The notes under the pieces: model-generated
What the model saw: only the letters and a program-made list of their open reading frames with translations
The model's database searches: none
What the model was told of the DNA's origin: nothing
Shown: positions 1 to 9,053 of the stretch, piece by piece
Layout of the letters: each line of letters opens with the position of its first letter
Numbering within the stretch: the first letter of the stretch is position 1
Position numbers and translations under genes: made by a program
NCBI GenBank assembly: GCA_036387415.1
Contig: DASVTU010000009.1
Span: forward strand, 50,113-114,112
Origin: DASVTU01 sp036387415
GTDB lineage: Bacteria; Acidobacteriota; Blastocatellia; Pyrinomonadales; Pyrinomonadaceae
Length of the DNA stretch: 64,000 nucleotides
Direction of reading: 5' to 3'

Positions 1-506
1 CGGACTTCCGTTTTGCACATCCCGACTTCGACGAGCGGACTGCGGACGCCGTGCTCAGCGGTCGCCTTGCGTCCGGGACGATAATCGCCGAGGTCGTCCG
101 TGGTTGAGCCGTCAATGACGACGGCGCATCCGCGTTCGACGGCGAGCGGCGCTAGTTTGGCGTAGAGTTCGGCTTTGCAGAAATAGCAACGGTCGCCCGC
201 GTTGGCTTGATAGCGCGGGTCTTCGATTTCGGCTGTCTGGATGATTTCGTGTCGGAAGCCGAAACGTGCGACGAGAGCCTCGGTCTCCGCGCGTTGATGC
301 GCGGCGAGGCTCGGCGATTCGCCCGTGACGCAGAGGGCGCGTTCGTTCAGTTCGCTCGTTGCGACGTAGGCGACGTAGGAGCTATCGACGCCGCCGGAGA
401 AGGCGACCAAGACCGAACCCATCTCGCGCAGCAACGCGCGCAGGGCATCTTCTTTGGCTTGCGCGTCGGGCGAGACCGAGATGTGCTCCGCCGCGTCTGT
501 TTGCAT
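1..506 (-). CDS. larE: ATP-dependent sacrificial sulfur transferase LarE, N-terminal part (cut by window edge)
   Basis: The minus strand reads open from an ATG at 506 to the left edge, giving 168 residues. A PP-loop ATPase motif FSGGVDSS lies at residues 36-43 and a DRCYFCK motif at about 105-111; both are characteristic of the LarE/NCAIR-mutase-like family. LarE donates a cysteine sulfur to build the nickel-pincer cofactor of lactate racemase and related enzymes, acting in the cytoplasm. A GTG eight codons upstream is an alternative start, and neither start has a clear ribosome site. The C-terminus lies outside the window, so whether the sacrificial cysteine is present cannot be seen. No larB or larC is visible here. 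Confidence 0.85.
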   Translation of the reverse strand, partial: MQTDAAEHISVSPDAQAKEDALRALLREMGSVLVAFSGGVDSSYVAYVATSELNERALCVTGESPSLAAHQRAETEALVARFGFRHEIIQTAEIEDPRYQANAGDRCYFCKAELYAKLAPLAVERGCAVVIDGSTTDDLGDYRPGRKATAEHGVRSPLVEVGMCKTEV

Positions 507-876
507 CTCTTCAATCGCCCAACTGTTCACAGCCCTGTTTGCTCCACGCACCGGACACCGCCGAGCAGTAGTGTCGCCGCACGATTCTTGTTGACGAGTT
601 CGATTATGTCGCTTCGTTGATTTTGAATTGCGTAGCGCATGTTATCGCATGCTTCTCTCGCGACGCAACCCGCAGCCTCCCGCGCGCGTCTGACAAATGC
701 GTCGTCGTGTCTGACGGAAGCGGCATTGTGTCGATGTGGATGCGGACAAACGCGTGGACGAGGCGCGAGAACGCATGCTATATTCATCCGGCAAACGCCT
801 CGTTTCAATCCGACAATGAAATTTTGTGGCGCTCATTCCTGATTCAGAAACAGTGATTCAAAAGTAGTTGTTTTCC
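507..876. other. Intergenic region between divergent genes, no gene seen
   Basis: This 370-base space separates larE (minus) from the TPR gene (plus). Short open frames exist on both strands, but none has a recognisable product or a good ribosome site. It presumably holds the two divergent promoters. The only candidate I can point to is TATATT at 779-784, with TGGACG at 755-760 and an 18-base spacer, facing the TPR gene. Confidence 0.5.
755..784 (+). promoter_or_regulatory. Weak candidate sigma-70-type promoter for the TPR gene
   Basis: The -35-like TGGACG and -10-like TATATT are separated by 18 bases and lie about 90 bases before the ATG at 877. The match to consensus is only partial. Confidence 0.3.
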
Positions 877-2355
877 ATGCCCTCTTTTTTTCACTCGCGA
901 CTCGGCATCGTCTTCTCCCGTCCAAGTCTGCGTGTGTTTCTGGCTCTTGCGCTCGCGCTGTTCTCAGCGGCGGCGTCGGCGCGCGCGCAGGGCAGCAGCG
1001 ACGATGTGTTTGACGACACGGACGCCGACCCCGTTAAACTTTTCGAGCGCGGCCAGAACGCACACGCCAAAGGCGACGCAGAGAATCTCAAACTCGCACT
1101 GGAATTTTACGACCAGGCTATCCGGCTCCGACCGGAGTTTCCCGAAGCAGAGTTTCAGAGGGGCGCGGCCTTCGTCGCGCTCGGTGAGACGGCCAATGCC
1201 GAGAAGGCATTTCGTCGTGCGTCGGAATTGAACTCGAAGTGGGCGATGCCTCCCGCCGCGCTCGGTTCCCTTCTCGCGCGACAGCGACGCGACCGCGAAG
1301 CCGAACAGCCGCTGCGTCGCGCGCTCGAACTCGAAGCCGGAAATCGTATGGCGCTCCTCGCGTTGGCCGACGTGCGTATGCGCGCGGGTGATAAGAAGGA
1401 GGCGCTCGTTCTGCTGCGCCGCGCCACGGATGACGAACACGCGAAGGCTTCCGACTGGACGGCGCGTGGCGAAGCCGAACGCGAGACGGGCGACGCGGCG
1501 GCAGCGATAAAGAGCTTCACACGTGCCATCAACATCGACTCCGATTTCGTACCCGCACGAATGCTGCGCGCCGAGTCGCTGGTGGCGACGGGTGAAGGCG
1601 AACGTGCTCTGAGCGATTTGCAGTTTGTCCGCGAGGCCGCGCCGTCGGATTGGAAAACTACCCTCCACGTCGCACGAATTTACGCGCGCATGGGGCGCAA
1701 ATCCGAAGCTCTTCAGATACTCGACGTGATGCCGGACGAGTTCAAGAAGTCCGACGAGGTAGCGACGTTTCGGACAGAGATGCTGACGGAATGCGACGAC
1801 ACTCCCGCGACCCGCGCGTCGCTCGAAAAACTGGTTGAGCGCGACCCGCGCAATGCCTCCGTCCATGCCTGTCTCGGCTCGCTCTATCGCGTCTCCGACC
1901 CGGCGCGTTCGCTTCAACACTACCGCACCGCCCGCGAACTCGAACCCAACAATATCGACCACGCGACGGGCTTCGGCGCGGCGCTCCTACAGGCGCGACG
2001 GTTTGCGGAAGCGGTCAGGGTCTTGCGGTTGGTGGTTCATGCTGCGCCGGAAAACTACACGGCGCACGCCAATCTCGCCACCGCGCTCAACGAGTCGGAG
2101 CTTTATCGCGAAGCATTGGACGAATACAAGTGGCTCAATCGGGCGCGTCCCGAACTCGCCCTCGTTCTCTATCTTATCGCGCGGGCGCACGACAAACTCG
2201 GTGAATACAACGAAGCTCTCGTTTTTTATGAAACGTTTTTGACGAAGGCCGACGCACAGGCGAATCGCATGGAAGTGGAGCGAGTCAATTTGCGTCTGCC
2301 AAGTTTGCGTAATCAAATCAAGCTCGGTGAAGGGAAAAAAAAGGGTGGGCGATGA
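877..2355 (+). CDS. Secreted TPR-repeat protein
   Basis: 492 residues. ATG 877 is preferred over a TTG three codons earlier because the signal peptide then starts cleanly: a hydrophobic stretch at residues 18-34 ends in ASARAQ. The rest, from about residue 45 to 475, is a chain of TPR-like helical hairpins with recurring A..LG and AL..A spacing. Such repeats are protein-binding scaffolds, so the likely place of action is the periplasm or envelope. The stop codon overlaps the next start (ATGA), so the two genes are probably translationally coupled. No enzymatic motif is visible and no specific function can be assigned. Confidence 0.85.
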   Translation: MPSFFHSRLGIVFSRPSLRVFLALALALFSAAASARAQGSSDDVFDDTDADPVKLFERGQNAHAKGDAENLKLALEFYDQAIRLRPEFPEAEFQRGAAFVALGETANAEKAFRRASELNSKWAMPPAALGSLLARQRRDREAEQPLRRALELEAGNRMALLALADVRMRAGDKKEALVLLRRATDDEHAKASDWTARGEAERETGDAAAAIKSFTRAINIDSDFVPARMLRAESLVATGEGERALSDLQFVREAAPSDWKTTLHVARIYARMGRKSEALQILDVMPDEFKKSDEVATFRTEMLTECDDTPATRASLEKLVERDPRNASVHACLGSLYRVSDPARSLQHYRTARELEPNNIDHATGFGAALLQARRFAEAVRVLRLVVHAAPENYTAHANLATALNESELYREALDEYKWLNRARPELALVLYLIARAHDKLGEYNEALVFYETFLTKADAQANRMEVERVNLRLPSLRNQIKLGEGKKKGGR

Positions 2356-3029
2356 TGGATACTAACGCACGTCACTCCGCAATCGACATCTCGCGTTCGC
2401 CGCTCGCGTTTGCCGCGAGCCTGCTCGGCATCGTGTTTTGCAGCGCCGTCTTCTCATGCGCGGAAGCGCACGCGCAGACTCCCACGCAAACCTTGGAGCA
2501 TGCGCCGCCCGTGATGAAGTTTATCCCCAACGAAGACCGCGCGCGTCTCGAACAGGAGAGCGACGTGAAGAAGCGCGTCCGCATCGGTCTCGAACTGGCC
2601 GAAGCGCATCTCGAACGCGCCGCGCAACTCACGTCCAGCGAACGCTTCGATTCGGCAGCAGCCGAAATCGGCATCTATCAGGCGTTGCTCGAAGATGCGT
2701 TGCGTTTTCTGGAAAAGAGGAAGGAGGTGAGCGACAGCGGCAAGGTCAGCGACAAATTCCGCGACATCTATAAACGCTTTGAACTCACACTCCGAGCGCA
2801 CGGGCCGCGACTTGAAACGATTCGTCGCAGCACGCCGTTTGAGGATGCCGTCAACATCCGCGCCGCCTACGAATTCACGCGACAAGCACGCGCCGACGCG
2901 CTCAACAGTTTTTACGGTCAGACGGTCTTGCGCGAAATCCCCGACGAAAAAGAGAAAGCGTCCGGCGACACCAGCAAAGGCCACGGAACCGCGACGGCTC
3001 CCGCGCCGGAGAAGCCGCAGCAAGATTAG
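2352..3029 (+). CDS. Secreted alpha-helical protein of unknown function
   Basis: 225 residues, starting inside the last codons of the TPR gene by a 4-base ATGA overlap. A hydrophobic segment at about residues 17-35 followed by AHAQ marks a signal peptide. The mature part is charged and predicted helical, with repeated heptad-like alanines and arginines from 60 to 200, and ends in a Lys/Pro/Ala-rich tail. I do not recognise the family. A stretch at about residues 70-90 (KKRVRIGLELAEAHLERA) resembles one in the next gene (DKRIGVFVKAVERRM), so the two may be distant paralogues. That resemblance is only by eye. Confidence 0.75.
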   Translation: MMDTNARHSAIDISRSPLAFAASLLGIVFCSAVFSCAEAHAQTPTQTLEHAPPVMKFIPNEDRARLEQESDVKKRVRIGLELAEAHLERAAQLTSSERFDSAAAEIGIYQALLEDALRFLEKRKEVSDSGKVSDKFRDIYKRFELTLRAHGPRLETIRRSTPFEDAVNIRAAYEFTRQARADALNSFYGQTVLREIPDEKEKASGDTSKGHGTATAPAPEKPQQD

Positions 3030-3155
3030 TCGCTCGACGGCAACAGGTCGCTTCCCTGTCGCACAGAAAAATCAGTCTCTCTCTCGCCTGCACGCCCGTC
3101 GCTGCCAAGCCACACGGCGAGAGTCAACAATTCTTTCAGCGAGTAAAATTTCTTC

Positions 3156-3725
3156 ATGAACAGCTATTGCCCTCGCCTCGTTTTTCGTCTCTCCACGATT
3201 GCGTCTCTCGTCCTCTTCGCGTCACTGCTCACGGCGCACGCCGCGTCGCTGACGCAACGCGAGCATCTGACGCCCGAAGAGATTGAACAGGTACGCGAGA
3301 ATCAGGAACTCGACAAACGCATCGGCGTCTTCGTCAAAGCCGTCGAACGAAGAATGCAGGCCGCGACAGGCCAGTCGTCGCCCCTCCTCTCCAAACAGGC
3401 GCAGAAGTTGGCGCAGAAGGACGAGGAGACACTCGGCGCTCTGCCGCCGAGCACACGCGCGCAACTCTTCTCCGACATTGCCAAAATCCTCGACGAAGCC
3501 ATCGTCAACATCGACGACGCGGCCATTCATGCCGCCAAGAGTCCGCTCGTCCCCAAAGCCCTACGCAAACTCGCCGACGCCGCCGGTCGCATCCTTCCCC
3601 AACTGACCACCATGCGCGACGCGATAGAGGCGGGCGGCGAACGTGAATCGCTCGAACTCGCCATCGAAAACGCGCAATCCATCGTCGAAGCCGCCAAGAA
3701 GATTCCGTCGGAGACGAAAAAATAA
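3156..3725 (+). CDS. Secreted helical protein, possible paralogue of the preceding gene
   Basis: 189 residues. There is an N-terminal signal peptide (hydrophobic residues 12-29, cleavage likely after AHA). The mature protein is almost all helix, with a DKRIGVFVKAVERRMQ segment near residue 52 and a run of alanine-rich helices to the end. It lies 126 bases after the previous secreted protein on the same strand. The three genes from 877 on probably form one operon of exported helical proteins. The product is unknown. Confidence 0.75.
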   Translation: MNSYCPRLVFRLSTIASLVLFASLLTAHAASLTQREHLTPEEIEQVRENQELDKRIGVFVKAVERRMQAATGQSSPLLSKQAQKLAQKDEETLGALPPSTRAQLFSDIAKILDEAIVNIDDAAIHAAKSPLVPKALRKLADAAGRILPQLTTMRDAIEAGGERESLELAIENAQSIVEAAKKIPSETKK

Positions 3726-3733
3726 ATCAAGGC

Positions 3734-3828
3734 AAGGGTTAATAAGGAGAAAAGGGGAAAGGGCGAAAGGGGAACGAACCATTTATCCTTTAACCCTTCC
3801 CCGTTTACCCCTTTCTCTTTCCCTTTCG
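3734..3828. repeat. Intergenic word-palindrome, family P (purine words)
   Basis: The left arm (3734-3776) iterates the word AAAGGGGAAAGGG. The right arm (3785-3828) iterates its complement CCCTTTCCCC. The two pair imperfectly around a short AT-rich loop. The element starts eight bases after the stop codon at 3725. Confidence 0.8.
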
Positions 3829-3921
3829 GTCGCCGTGTGTGAACTGCCGGACGCGTTTTGACGTAGAATAGGGAGCAGTTGGTTGACGTTGTGGAAATGA
3901 AAGGATTTGTGAGATTCGTTT

Positions 3922-4506
3922 ATGGATAACCGATATTACCCAGGGGTGGAAGCCGACGTGACCCAATTGATGTCGGAACTGCATCAACTCTTCGAAACCG
4001 ACGATGCTTTTGAAGTGCAGACGATGCAGGTTTCCGCGACGGCAGTGTTGCAGGCGCGCAAGACCGGAACGCTGCGCGACCTGACCGGACTCTCCGCCGC
4101 GATGACCATCAAGGTGACTCCCGAACACGGCGGCACGCGCGTCGAAATCGGCATGCAGAAGTGGCTCGACAAGGCCGCCGTCGCTGCGGCCATCGTGATT
4201 CTGACGGCTGGCATCGGTTCGCTGCTGTTGGCCGCGCCTGCGCTCGGCGCATACTGGCAGTATAAGTTGACCGAAGACGCATGGAAGATTATCGAAGGCC
4301 ACATCGCGCGCAAGGCGGGCGGCTACGTACCGCCGATGCCGGGACGCTGTGGCACATGCGGTTCGGTGGTCACGGCAAACACGATGTTCTGTGGCACGTG
4401 CGGCGCAGACCTCCGCGTCGGTCGCACATGCGATTCATGCGGTACCGTGCAAAAGGATGCCTCCGCGCGTTTCTGCAATCGTTGCGGCAAGCCTCTCACG
4501 GGCTGA
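3922..4506 (+). CDS. Membrane protein with C-terminal double zinc ribbon
   Basis: 194 residues. The N-terminal 80 residues look like a cytoplasmic alpha/beta domain. A hydrophobic stretch at 86-110 can form one long or two short membrane segments. Eight cysteines form four CxxC pairs at 143/146, 157/160, 170/173 and 185/188, the spacing of a double zinc ribbon. Such ribbons bind zinc and usually mediate protein or nucleic-acid contacts. ATG 3922 is the first start in frame. It is transcribed alone between the P repeat and the next lipoprotein. The specific role is unknown. Confidence 0.8.
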   Translation: MDNRYYPGVEADVTQLMSELHQLFETDDAFEVQTMQVSATAVLQARKTGTLRDLTGLSAAMTIKVTPEHGGTRVEIGMQKWLDKAAVAAAIVILTAGIGSLLLAAPALGAYWQYKLTEDAWKIIEGHIARKAGGYVPPMPGRCGTCGSVVTANTMFCGTCGADLRVGRTCDSCGTVQKDASARFCNRCGKPLTG

Positions 4507-4586
4507 CGCAGAAAACGTGTTCGACGCGAAAAACGTCGGCACGTAAAGCGTCCGAATTTTCCGGTTTCAATTTGTGAGCGGGAGCC

Positions 4587-5039
4587 ATGAGACATTCGCC
4601 TGTCATCATCGCGTCGGTGTTGGTCGTCTCGTTCATGAGTCACGGCTGCAAAGAGCAGTCGCGGACCACGAACACCGACAGCGCAGCCAACAGCAACGCC
4701 GTCGCTCAAACAAACACCGCGAGTAGACCCGAGGACGCGCGTACAAGACCCGTCTCCGCCGACAACACCAACCGCCGCACCGACGACAACGCGACGACCA
4801 TGAGCGCCGACGAAAACAATCGTCACAAGCTCTTTCAAGCCGCCGGAACCACACGCAACGAGAAACTCATCCGCGAAGTCGCCAGAAAACTCGGCCTCTT
4901 TAATCCCCAGAATCAACCGACCGAACAGTATCGCCCGTTCGTCGAACAGCACATGGGATGGGCGCGTGAAAACGCTGCTTTCATCCGCGAAATGAACACG
5001 CCGAAAAAAGCGACGGAGTACGTCAACAAGCACAAATAA
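4587..5039 (+). CDS. Small lipoprotein-like protein of unknown function
   Basis: 150 residues. A short hydrophobic N-terminus is followed by SHGC at residues 18-21, a weak lipobox. Residues 25-75 are a low-complexity Asn/Thr/Asp/Arg linker typical of exported lipoproteins. The C-terminal 75 residues are a compact charged domain. The start has GGGAG close upstream, the gene stands 80 bases behind the zinc-ribbon gene, and a strong terminator follows it. No family recognised. Confidence 0.7.
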   Translation: MRHSPVIIASVLVVSFMSHGCKEQSRTTNTDSAANSNAVAQTNTASRPEDARTRPVSADNTNRRTDDNATTMSADENNRHKLFQAAGTTRNEKLIREVARKLGLFNPQNQPTEQYRPFVEQHMGWARENAAFIREMNTPKKATEYVNKHK

Positions 5040-5082
5040 CTCCCGCTCCCGAATAATTCCAGCACTCGCAAACTTCAAAAAA

Positions 5083-5119
5083 CAACACGGCGACGAGACG
5101 TTATCTCGTCGCCGTGTTG
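5083..5119. terminator. Bidirectional Rho-independent terminator between convergent genes
   Basis: A perfect 16-bp stem (5083-5098 with 5104-5119) around a five-base loop, with A-run before and T-run after. It sits between convergent genes ending at 5039 (plus) and 5145 (minus) and can serve both. Confidence 0.85.
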
Positions 5120-5144
5120 CTTTAATGAGCCGACTTGCGGAGCG

Positions 5145-6191
5145 TTATCTTGCTGCGGCAACGCTCCTATTTTGTCTCACGGTCGTGCTTCTGTTTCGAT
5201 GGCTGGCGGCGCGGCGCTGGCGTGCGTTGAACAGTTCGCGCACCCACTTAGGCTCCTCCGGTTCAGTCTCAATCAGATTGCCCATGCCTTTGGTGATAGC
5301 CCAACGGTGGAGCCATGAGACGCCTCTGCGCCCCGCGTAGTTGTCGGGCAGGCGATAAGCCTTGTCCTGCAACGCTCGTTCGAGCGTAATGAAGGCGTAG
5401 CCGCGACGCCGCATCATCCGTACGAGTTGGTCAAAAGTATCTGCGTTGAGTTCGTTGGCGTGAACTAACAAGGTCTGTTTGATTTCGTAGCCCGCCACGT
5501 CAACCGACAACTTCTCGAAAAACTCGAACATCTGTTCCATGTAAGGAATGTAGGCATCGGCGAGGCGTTTCATGGTAGCGCGGTCGCCGCGACGTTTGGC
5601 GTCGGCGTAGACGAAGGCGAAGATGTAATCGGCGTTATCCACCGTGACGGGCGCGATTTCGTAGCCACGCTCGGAGAGAAACTTGTCGAGCGATTGTTTT
5701 GTTTCGAGAGTCTGTCCGGTGTAGAGATGCGGGTGCCGAAAATACCTGAGCCGCATTCCCTTCTGCCGCAGGCGGTCGCGTATGAGGGTTTCGCCGCGCA
5801 CGACATCGGCCTCGTAATCGACGAGCGTCATGGTATGGAGGTTGGGATGCGAGTAGGTATGATTGCCAAGCTCGAAGCCCGCGTCGAGCCACATTTCGAG
5901 CGTCGAGACGAGCACCTCGTCCTGCTTGCCGTCTCTCCATAACTTGCCTTCGTTGACGAAACCGACGACGGGCACGTTGTGCGCCTTAATGCGGCTCAGA
6001 AGTTTTCGCGTCATCTCTCGCACCGCCGTCGTGCTAACGAGATTGGTGGCGGGCAAATCGTCAAACGTGACGGCGACTTCGCGGCGCACGCGTTGCGCCT
6101 TTGCGCCGTCGTGTGCGTGTGTGGCGGTCGTTGTCAGGAAACACAAGGTCAGACAAATCAGAGCCGAGATGCGAGCGAGACGTTTCAACAT
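5145..6191 (-). CDS. Secreted polysaccharide deacetylase (NodB homology, carbohydrate esterase 4)
   Basis: 348 residues with a signal peptide (hydrophobic 8-24). The NodB domain shows the TFDD motif at 42-45, whose aspartates act in catalysis and metal binding, and the HxxxH metal site in NHTYSHPN (His111, His115). The RHPH segment near 155 is the third motif. Enzymes of this family remove N-acetyl groups from chitin-like or peptidoglycan sugars in the envelope. The C-terminal 40 residues are Arg/Ser-rich and probably disordered. The substrate cannot be told from sequence. Confidence 0.88.
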   Translation of the reverse strand: MLKRLARISALICLTLCFLTTTATHAHDGAKAQRVRREVAVTFDDLPATNLVSTTAVREMTRKLLSRIKAHNVPVVGFVNEGKLWRDGKQDEVLVSTLEMWLDAGFELGNHTYSHPNLHTMTLVDYEADVVRGETLIRDRLRQKGMRLRYFRHPHLYTGQTLETKQSLDKFLSERGYEIAPVTVDNADYIFAFVYADAKRRGDRATMKRLADAYIPYMEQMFEFFEKLSVDVAGYEIKQTLLVHANELNADTFDQLVRMMRRRGYAFITLERALQDKAYRLPDNYAGRRGVSWLHRWAITKGMGNLIETEPEEPKWVRELFNARQRRAASHRNRSTTVRQNRSVAAAR

Positions 6192-6308
6192 GCGCCGTTC
6201 TCCTTCTTTTGTTCGTCATTAGTTCGCCATTATTTCGTCAGTGGGCGCGAACTGTTTTGCGCCGACGCTCGTTGTGTTCGTCGCGGCGCGGCGCGAGCAT
6301 GATGCGCG

Positions 6309-7913
6309 TCAGTCATGTCTGAGTGCGCGAACGGGGTCGATGCGCGCGGCACGCGCCGCCGGATACAAAGCCGCGATGATGGCGATAATCATCGCAAACA
6401 GAATCGCGCCGAGCCAGAGGTAGGGCGGGAGCGAAAAGAAGTCGATATAGGACGCGCCTTTCGGTTGGAGGACAAACTTGAATGTGAGAAAGTTTGCCAG
6501 CCGCGCGATGCCCCATGCGCCCAACGCGCCGACCACGCCGCCCGCAAAACCTATCACTGCCGCCTCGACGAAGAAGATTAGTTTTATCTCGCGGTCGTCC
6601 GCGCCGATGGCCTTCATGATGCCGATTTCGCGCGTGCGTTCGAGGATGGACATAATCATCGTGTTAGCAATGCCGAGCGAAGCGACGAGCAGAGAGATAC
6701 TGCCGAGCAGGCCGAGCGCGGAGTTGACGACGAGAAAGAAGGTGCGTATCTCGTCGAGTTGATTGAAGAGACTGAACGTGCTGAAGCCCATCTCGGTCAG
6801 ACGCCGCGACACATCCTTCGTCATCGAGGGGTCATCGACGCGCACCGTCGCCGATTCGTATCCTTCGTTCTCGCTCGCATCGAGCACGCCGCTCTGCCGC
6901 GCCAGTTGCACCGCCACTTCGTCCAACACATCACGATGCGACGCCGACCATTCGCGCGCAAACGCAAGCGGCACGTAGACGTTGGCGGCGGGCATCAGTC
7001 CCCGAAAACGACTCGAACCGCCCATGCCGCTCTCCTCAATCTCGTTCTTCAACACGCCGACGATACGAAAACGACGCGCCACCAACTCTTCATCATTCTT
7101 CGCGCCGTCCGCACCGTCGTCGCCATCTTTCGCCCCTTCACCTCCATCCGAATCTTCGAGCGGAATGCCGAAGAAACTCAACGGTTCGTTGTCGCGGCTA
7201 GCATTTTTGTCGTCGTCTGCGTTCGCCTCCTTTGTGCCTGCTCTCCCTTCACGCTCCGGTGGCGCGAGAAGTTCCAACATTTGCCCCACGGCCTCTTGCG
7301 CGTTCTTGTAGCCGAAGATTTTCAGATAACCCTCATCGACCACGGCCTCGTCCGTATCGGGCGCGCTAATCATTTCTCCGGCGGCAAAATGTTTGAAGCG
7401 CGAGGCGGCATTCGGCACGCGCACGCCGCCAATCGTCTGTTGCCGGACGTGACCATTAACGCGGACGTAGGCGCGAAAATCGACGTTTGGCTCGACGTAA
7501 GCGACGCCGGGCACGCGCGCAATTTCGTCAATCGCCGCATCGTCGAGCGCACGCCGCGAAGACTTTCTGTTGCCGCGTCGCGGCGAATCGTCGCCGTCGT
7601 CATCGTCGTTAGCCTCTGCATCTCGGTCGCCGTCGGCGTTCTCATTTTGGTTCGCGCTTTCGTCGCCGCCGCTGCGCTTTTCGAGTTGCGCCGTGATGAT
7701 GCCCGCGATGTTGCGACCCGAAACCGTGATTTCGTTGAACAGGTCGAGGTCTTTGAAACGTTCGACCGTGTTGCGTTGCAGACCCAGACCGAACGACACC
7801 ATCGTAACAATCACCGCCACGCCGACGACCACGCCCATCGTCGTCAAGACCGCGCGCAGTTTCGCCTCGCGCAAGTTTCTCAAAGCGAGACGGAGAATAT
7901 CGAAGAAGCTCAT
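6309..7913 (-). CDS. MacB/FtsX-type ABC transporter permease with acidic inserts
   Basis: 534 residues. The first membrane helix is at about 20-45, there is a large periplasmic MacB core domain, and three C-terminal helices at about 410-525 carry the FtsX signature (SLLVASLGIANTM, then RTREIGIMKAIGA). Such permeases pair with a LolD/MacB-type ATPase to export lipoproteins or peptides, or drive envelope mechanics. Two long Asp/Asn/Gly-rich inserts at about 85-115 and 220-285 interrupt the periplasmic domain, which is unusual. The matching ATPase is probably the gene at 10977-11657, on the same strand but three genes upstream. Confidence 0.88.
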   Translation of the reverse strand: MSFFDILRLALRNLREAKLRAVLTTMGVVVGVAVIVTMVSFGLGLQRNTVERFKDLDLFNEITVSGRNIAGIITAQLEKRSGGDESANQNENADGDRDAEANDDDDGDDSPRRGNRKSSRRALDDAAIDEIARVPGVAYVEPNVDFRAYVRVNGHVRQQTIGGVRVPNAASRFKHFAAGEMISAPDTDEAVVDEGYLKIFGYKNAQEAVGQMLELLAPPEREGRAGTKEANADDDKNASRDNEPLSFFGIPLEDSDGGEGAKDGDDGADGAKNDEELVARRFRIVGVLKNEIEESGMGGSSRFRGLMPAANVYVPLAFAREWSASHRDVLDEVAVQLARQSGVLDASENEGYESATVRVDDPSMTKDVSRRLTEMGFSTFSLFNQLDEIRTFFLVVNSALGLLGSISLLVASLGIANTMIMSILERTREIGIMKAIGADDREIKLIFFVEAAVIGFAGGVVGALGAWGIARLANFLTFKFVLQPKGASYIDFFSLPPYLWLGAILFAMIIAIIAALYPAARAARIDPVRALRHD

Positions 7914-8013
7914 AGAGATGTTTCTGACCTCGAAATATTACGACGGCGCATTACTTGAAGACGCTGCTGTTGAGGATGTCTGCCAAAAGCCGTCGCCCTG
8001 TTTTGCGGACTGT

Positions 8014-8868
8014 TCAGTTATGCATGGCGAGCCGCAGGCGCATCCTCTTGAGTTGTTCGCGCGCCGCTTCTTCGTCCGTCGCGGGCGGTGCGGAGTCGAG
8101 ATAGCTCTGCATGTCGGCAATCGCTTCGGGCAGGCGTTGGATTTGCGCGAGCAGTACGGCGCGGTCGCGCCTCTCCTCTACGGCTTGAGGCGCGAGCAGC
8201 AGGATGCGTTCGACCACGGCGACCGCCGCTCGATAGAGCGACGCCTGCACGTAAATCCCTTTGAGGTTACGCAGCAAGCGGACGAGAATTTCGCGTGCGG
8301 TCATCGGGCGCAGGTGTTCCGGCGAGAGTTGAATCTGTCCACCGTAGACGACATCAAGGCGCTGCTGGCAATCGTCTTCGTCGATGATGTGACCCTGAAA
8401 AGGGTCAACCATGATACCGCGCTCGTCGTCGGCATCGCGGCGCACGCGGACGACGAAATGGCCGGGCAACCCGACGCCCTCCGTCAGCAATCCGGCGCGG
8501 CGTCCGACATCCATGTAAACGACGGAAAGCGTTATCGGGATGCCCGTGCGGCGGTCGAGCACGTGATTGAGCAGGCTGTTGCGCGGGTCGTAATAATCCT
8601 GCTGATTGCCCGTAAAACCGAGTTCGCCGAGCAGGTAATCGTTCAACGCGAGGACGGGCGCATCCGCATGCCGCTCGACGCGCCGACGCGCCTCCAAACC
8701 CATCTCATACAACAACCCGCGATACTTTGCGACATCAAAACGCGGCTCGTCTTCGGCAGCGACGAGCAACGCGGCATGCGCCAAATCAATCGCCGCATCC
8801 GGCTGCATCGACGCCAGTGTGAAATGGCGTCGCGCCTCCAACGCAGCGATTTTGTCGGCAGGAGTCAT
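8014..8868 (-). CDS. SirB1 / transglutaminase-like family protein with C-terminal TPR
   Basis: 284 residues. The central region (NHVLDRRTGIPITLSVVY, then GLPGHFVVR) is the signature of the SirB1 (UPF0162) transglutaminase-like family. The C-terminal 80 residues form TPR-like helices. The histidine of the fold is kept (PGHF), but I see no obvious catalytic cysteine, as is common in this family, so a binding rather than catalytic role is likely. Cytoplasmic. It lies between the W1 repeat and the permease gene. Confidence 0.82.
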   Translation of the reverse strand: MTPADKIAALEARRHFTLASMQPDAAIDLAHAALLVAAEDEPRFDVAKYRGLLYEMGLEARRRVERHADAPVLALNDYLLGELGFTGNQQDYYDPRNSLLNHVLDRRTGIPITLSVVYMDVGRRAGLLTEGVGLPGHFVVRVRRDADDERGIMVDPFQGHIIDEDDCQQRLDVVYGGQIQLSPEHLRPMTAREILVRLLRNLKGIYVQASLYRAAVAVVERILLLAPQAVEERRDRAVLLAQIQRLPEAIADMQSYLDSAPPATDEEAAREQLKRMRLRLAMHN

Positions 8869-8905
8869 AAAGGAATTGATGAATTCGGATTGCGGAACGA
8901 TTAGG

Positions 8906-9040
8906 ATTGACTCATTAACTCATTGATTCATTGATTCATTGATTGATTGACTCATTGAAGGCTAAGAGCAGTCGATTATCTAAAGCCATGCGCCAATAAA
9001 CCAATGAATCAATGTGCCGATGTATCAATGCATCAATTTC
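8906..9040. repeat. Intergenic word-palindrome, family W
   Basis: The left arm iterates CATTGATTCATTGATT-type words (8906-8958). The right arm (8994-9040) carries the complements CAATGAATCAATG. Pairing is imperfect. The element starts 13 bases downstream of the HAD stop codon (minus strand). A stray word of family N (ATTCGGATTGCGGAA) precedes it at 8883-8897. Confidence 0.8.
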
Positions 9041-9053
9041 TTCCGTTCGGCAA

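Noticed and set aside
964..1962. 332-codon minus-strand frame in the first TPR gene
   Set aside because: Antisense shadow; the plus strand carries a signal peptide and TPR pattern.
7570..8904. Long plus-strand open frame across the permease and SirB1 genes
   Set aside because: It is antisense to two genes with clear families, and its product is low-complexity with no recognisable motif.
8906..9040. Tandem ATTCATTGATTCATTG words as a CRISPR array
   Set aside because: The words are 8-12 bases, run directly into each other without unique spacers, and are matched by an inverted copy. No cas gene is present.
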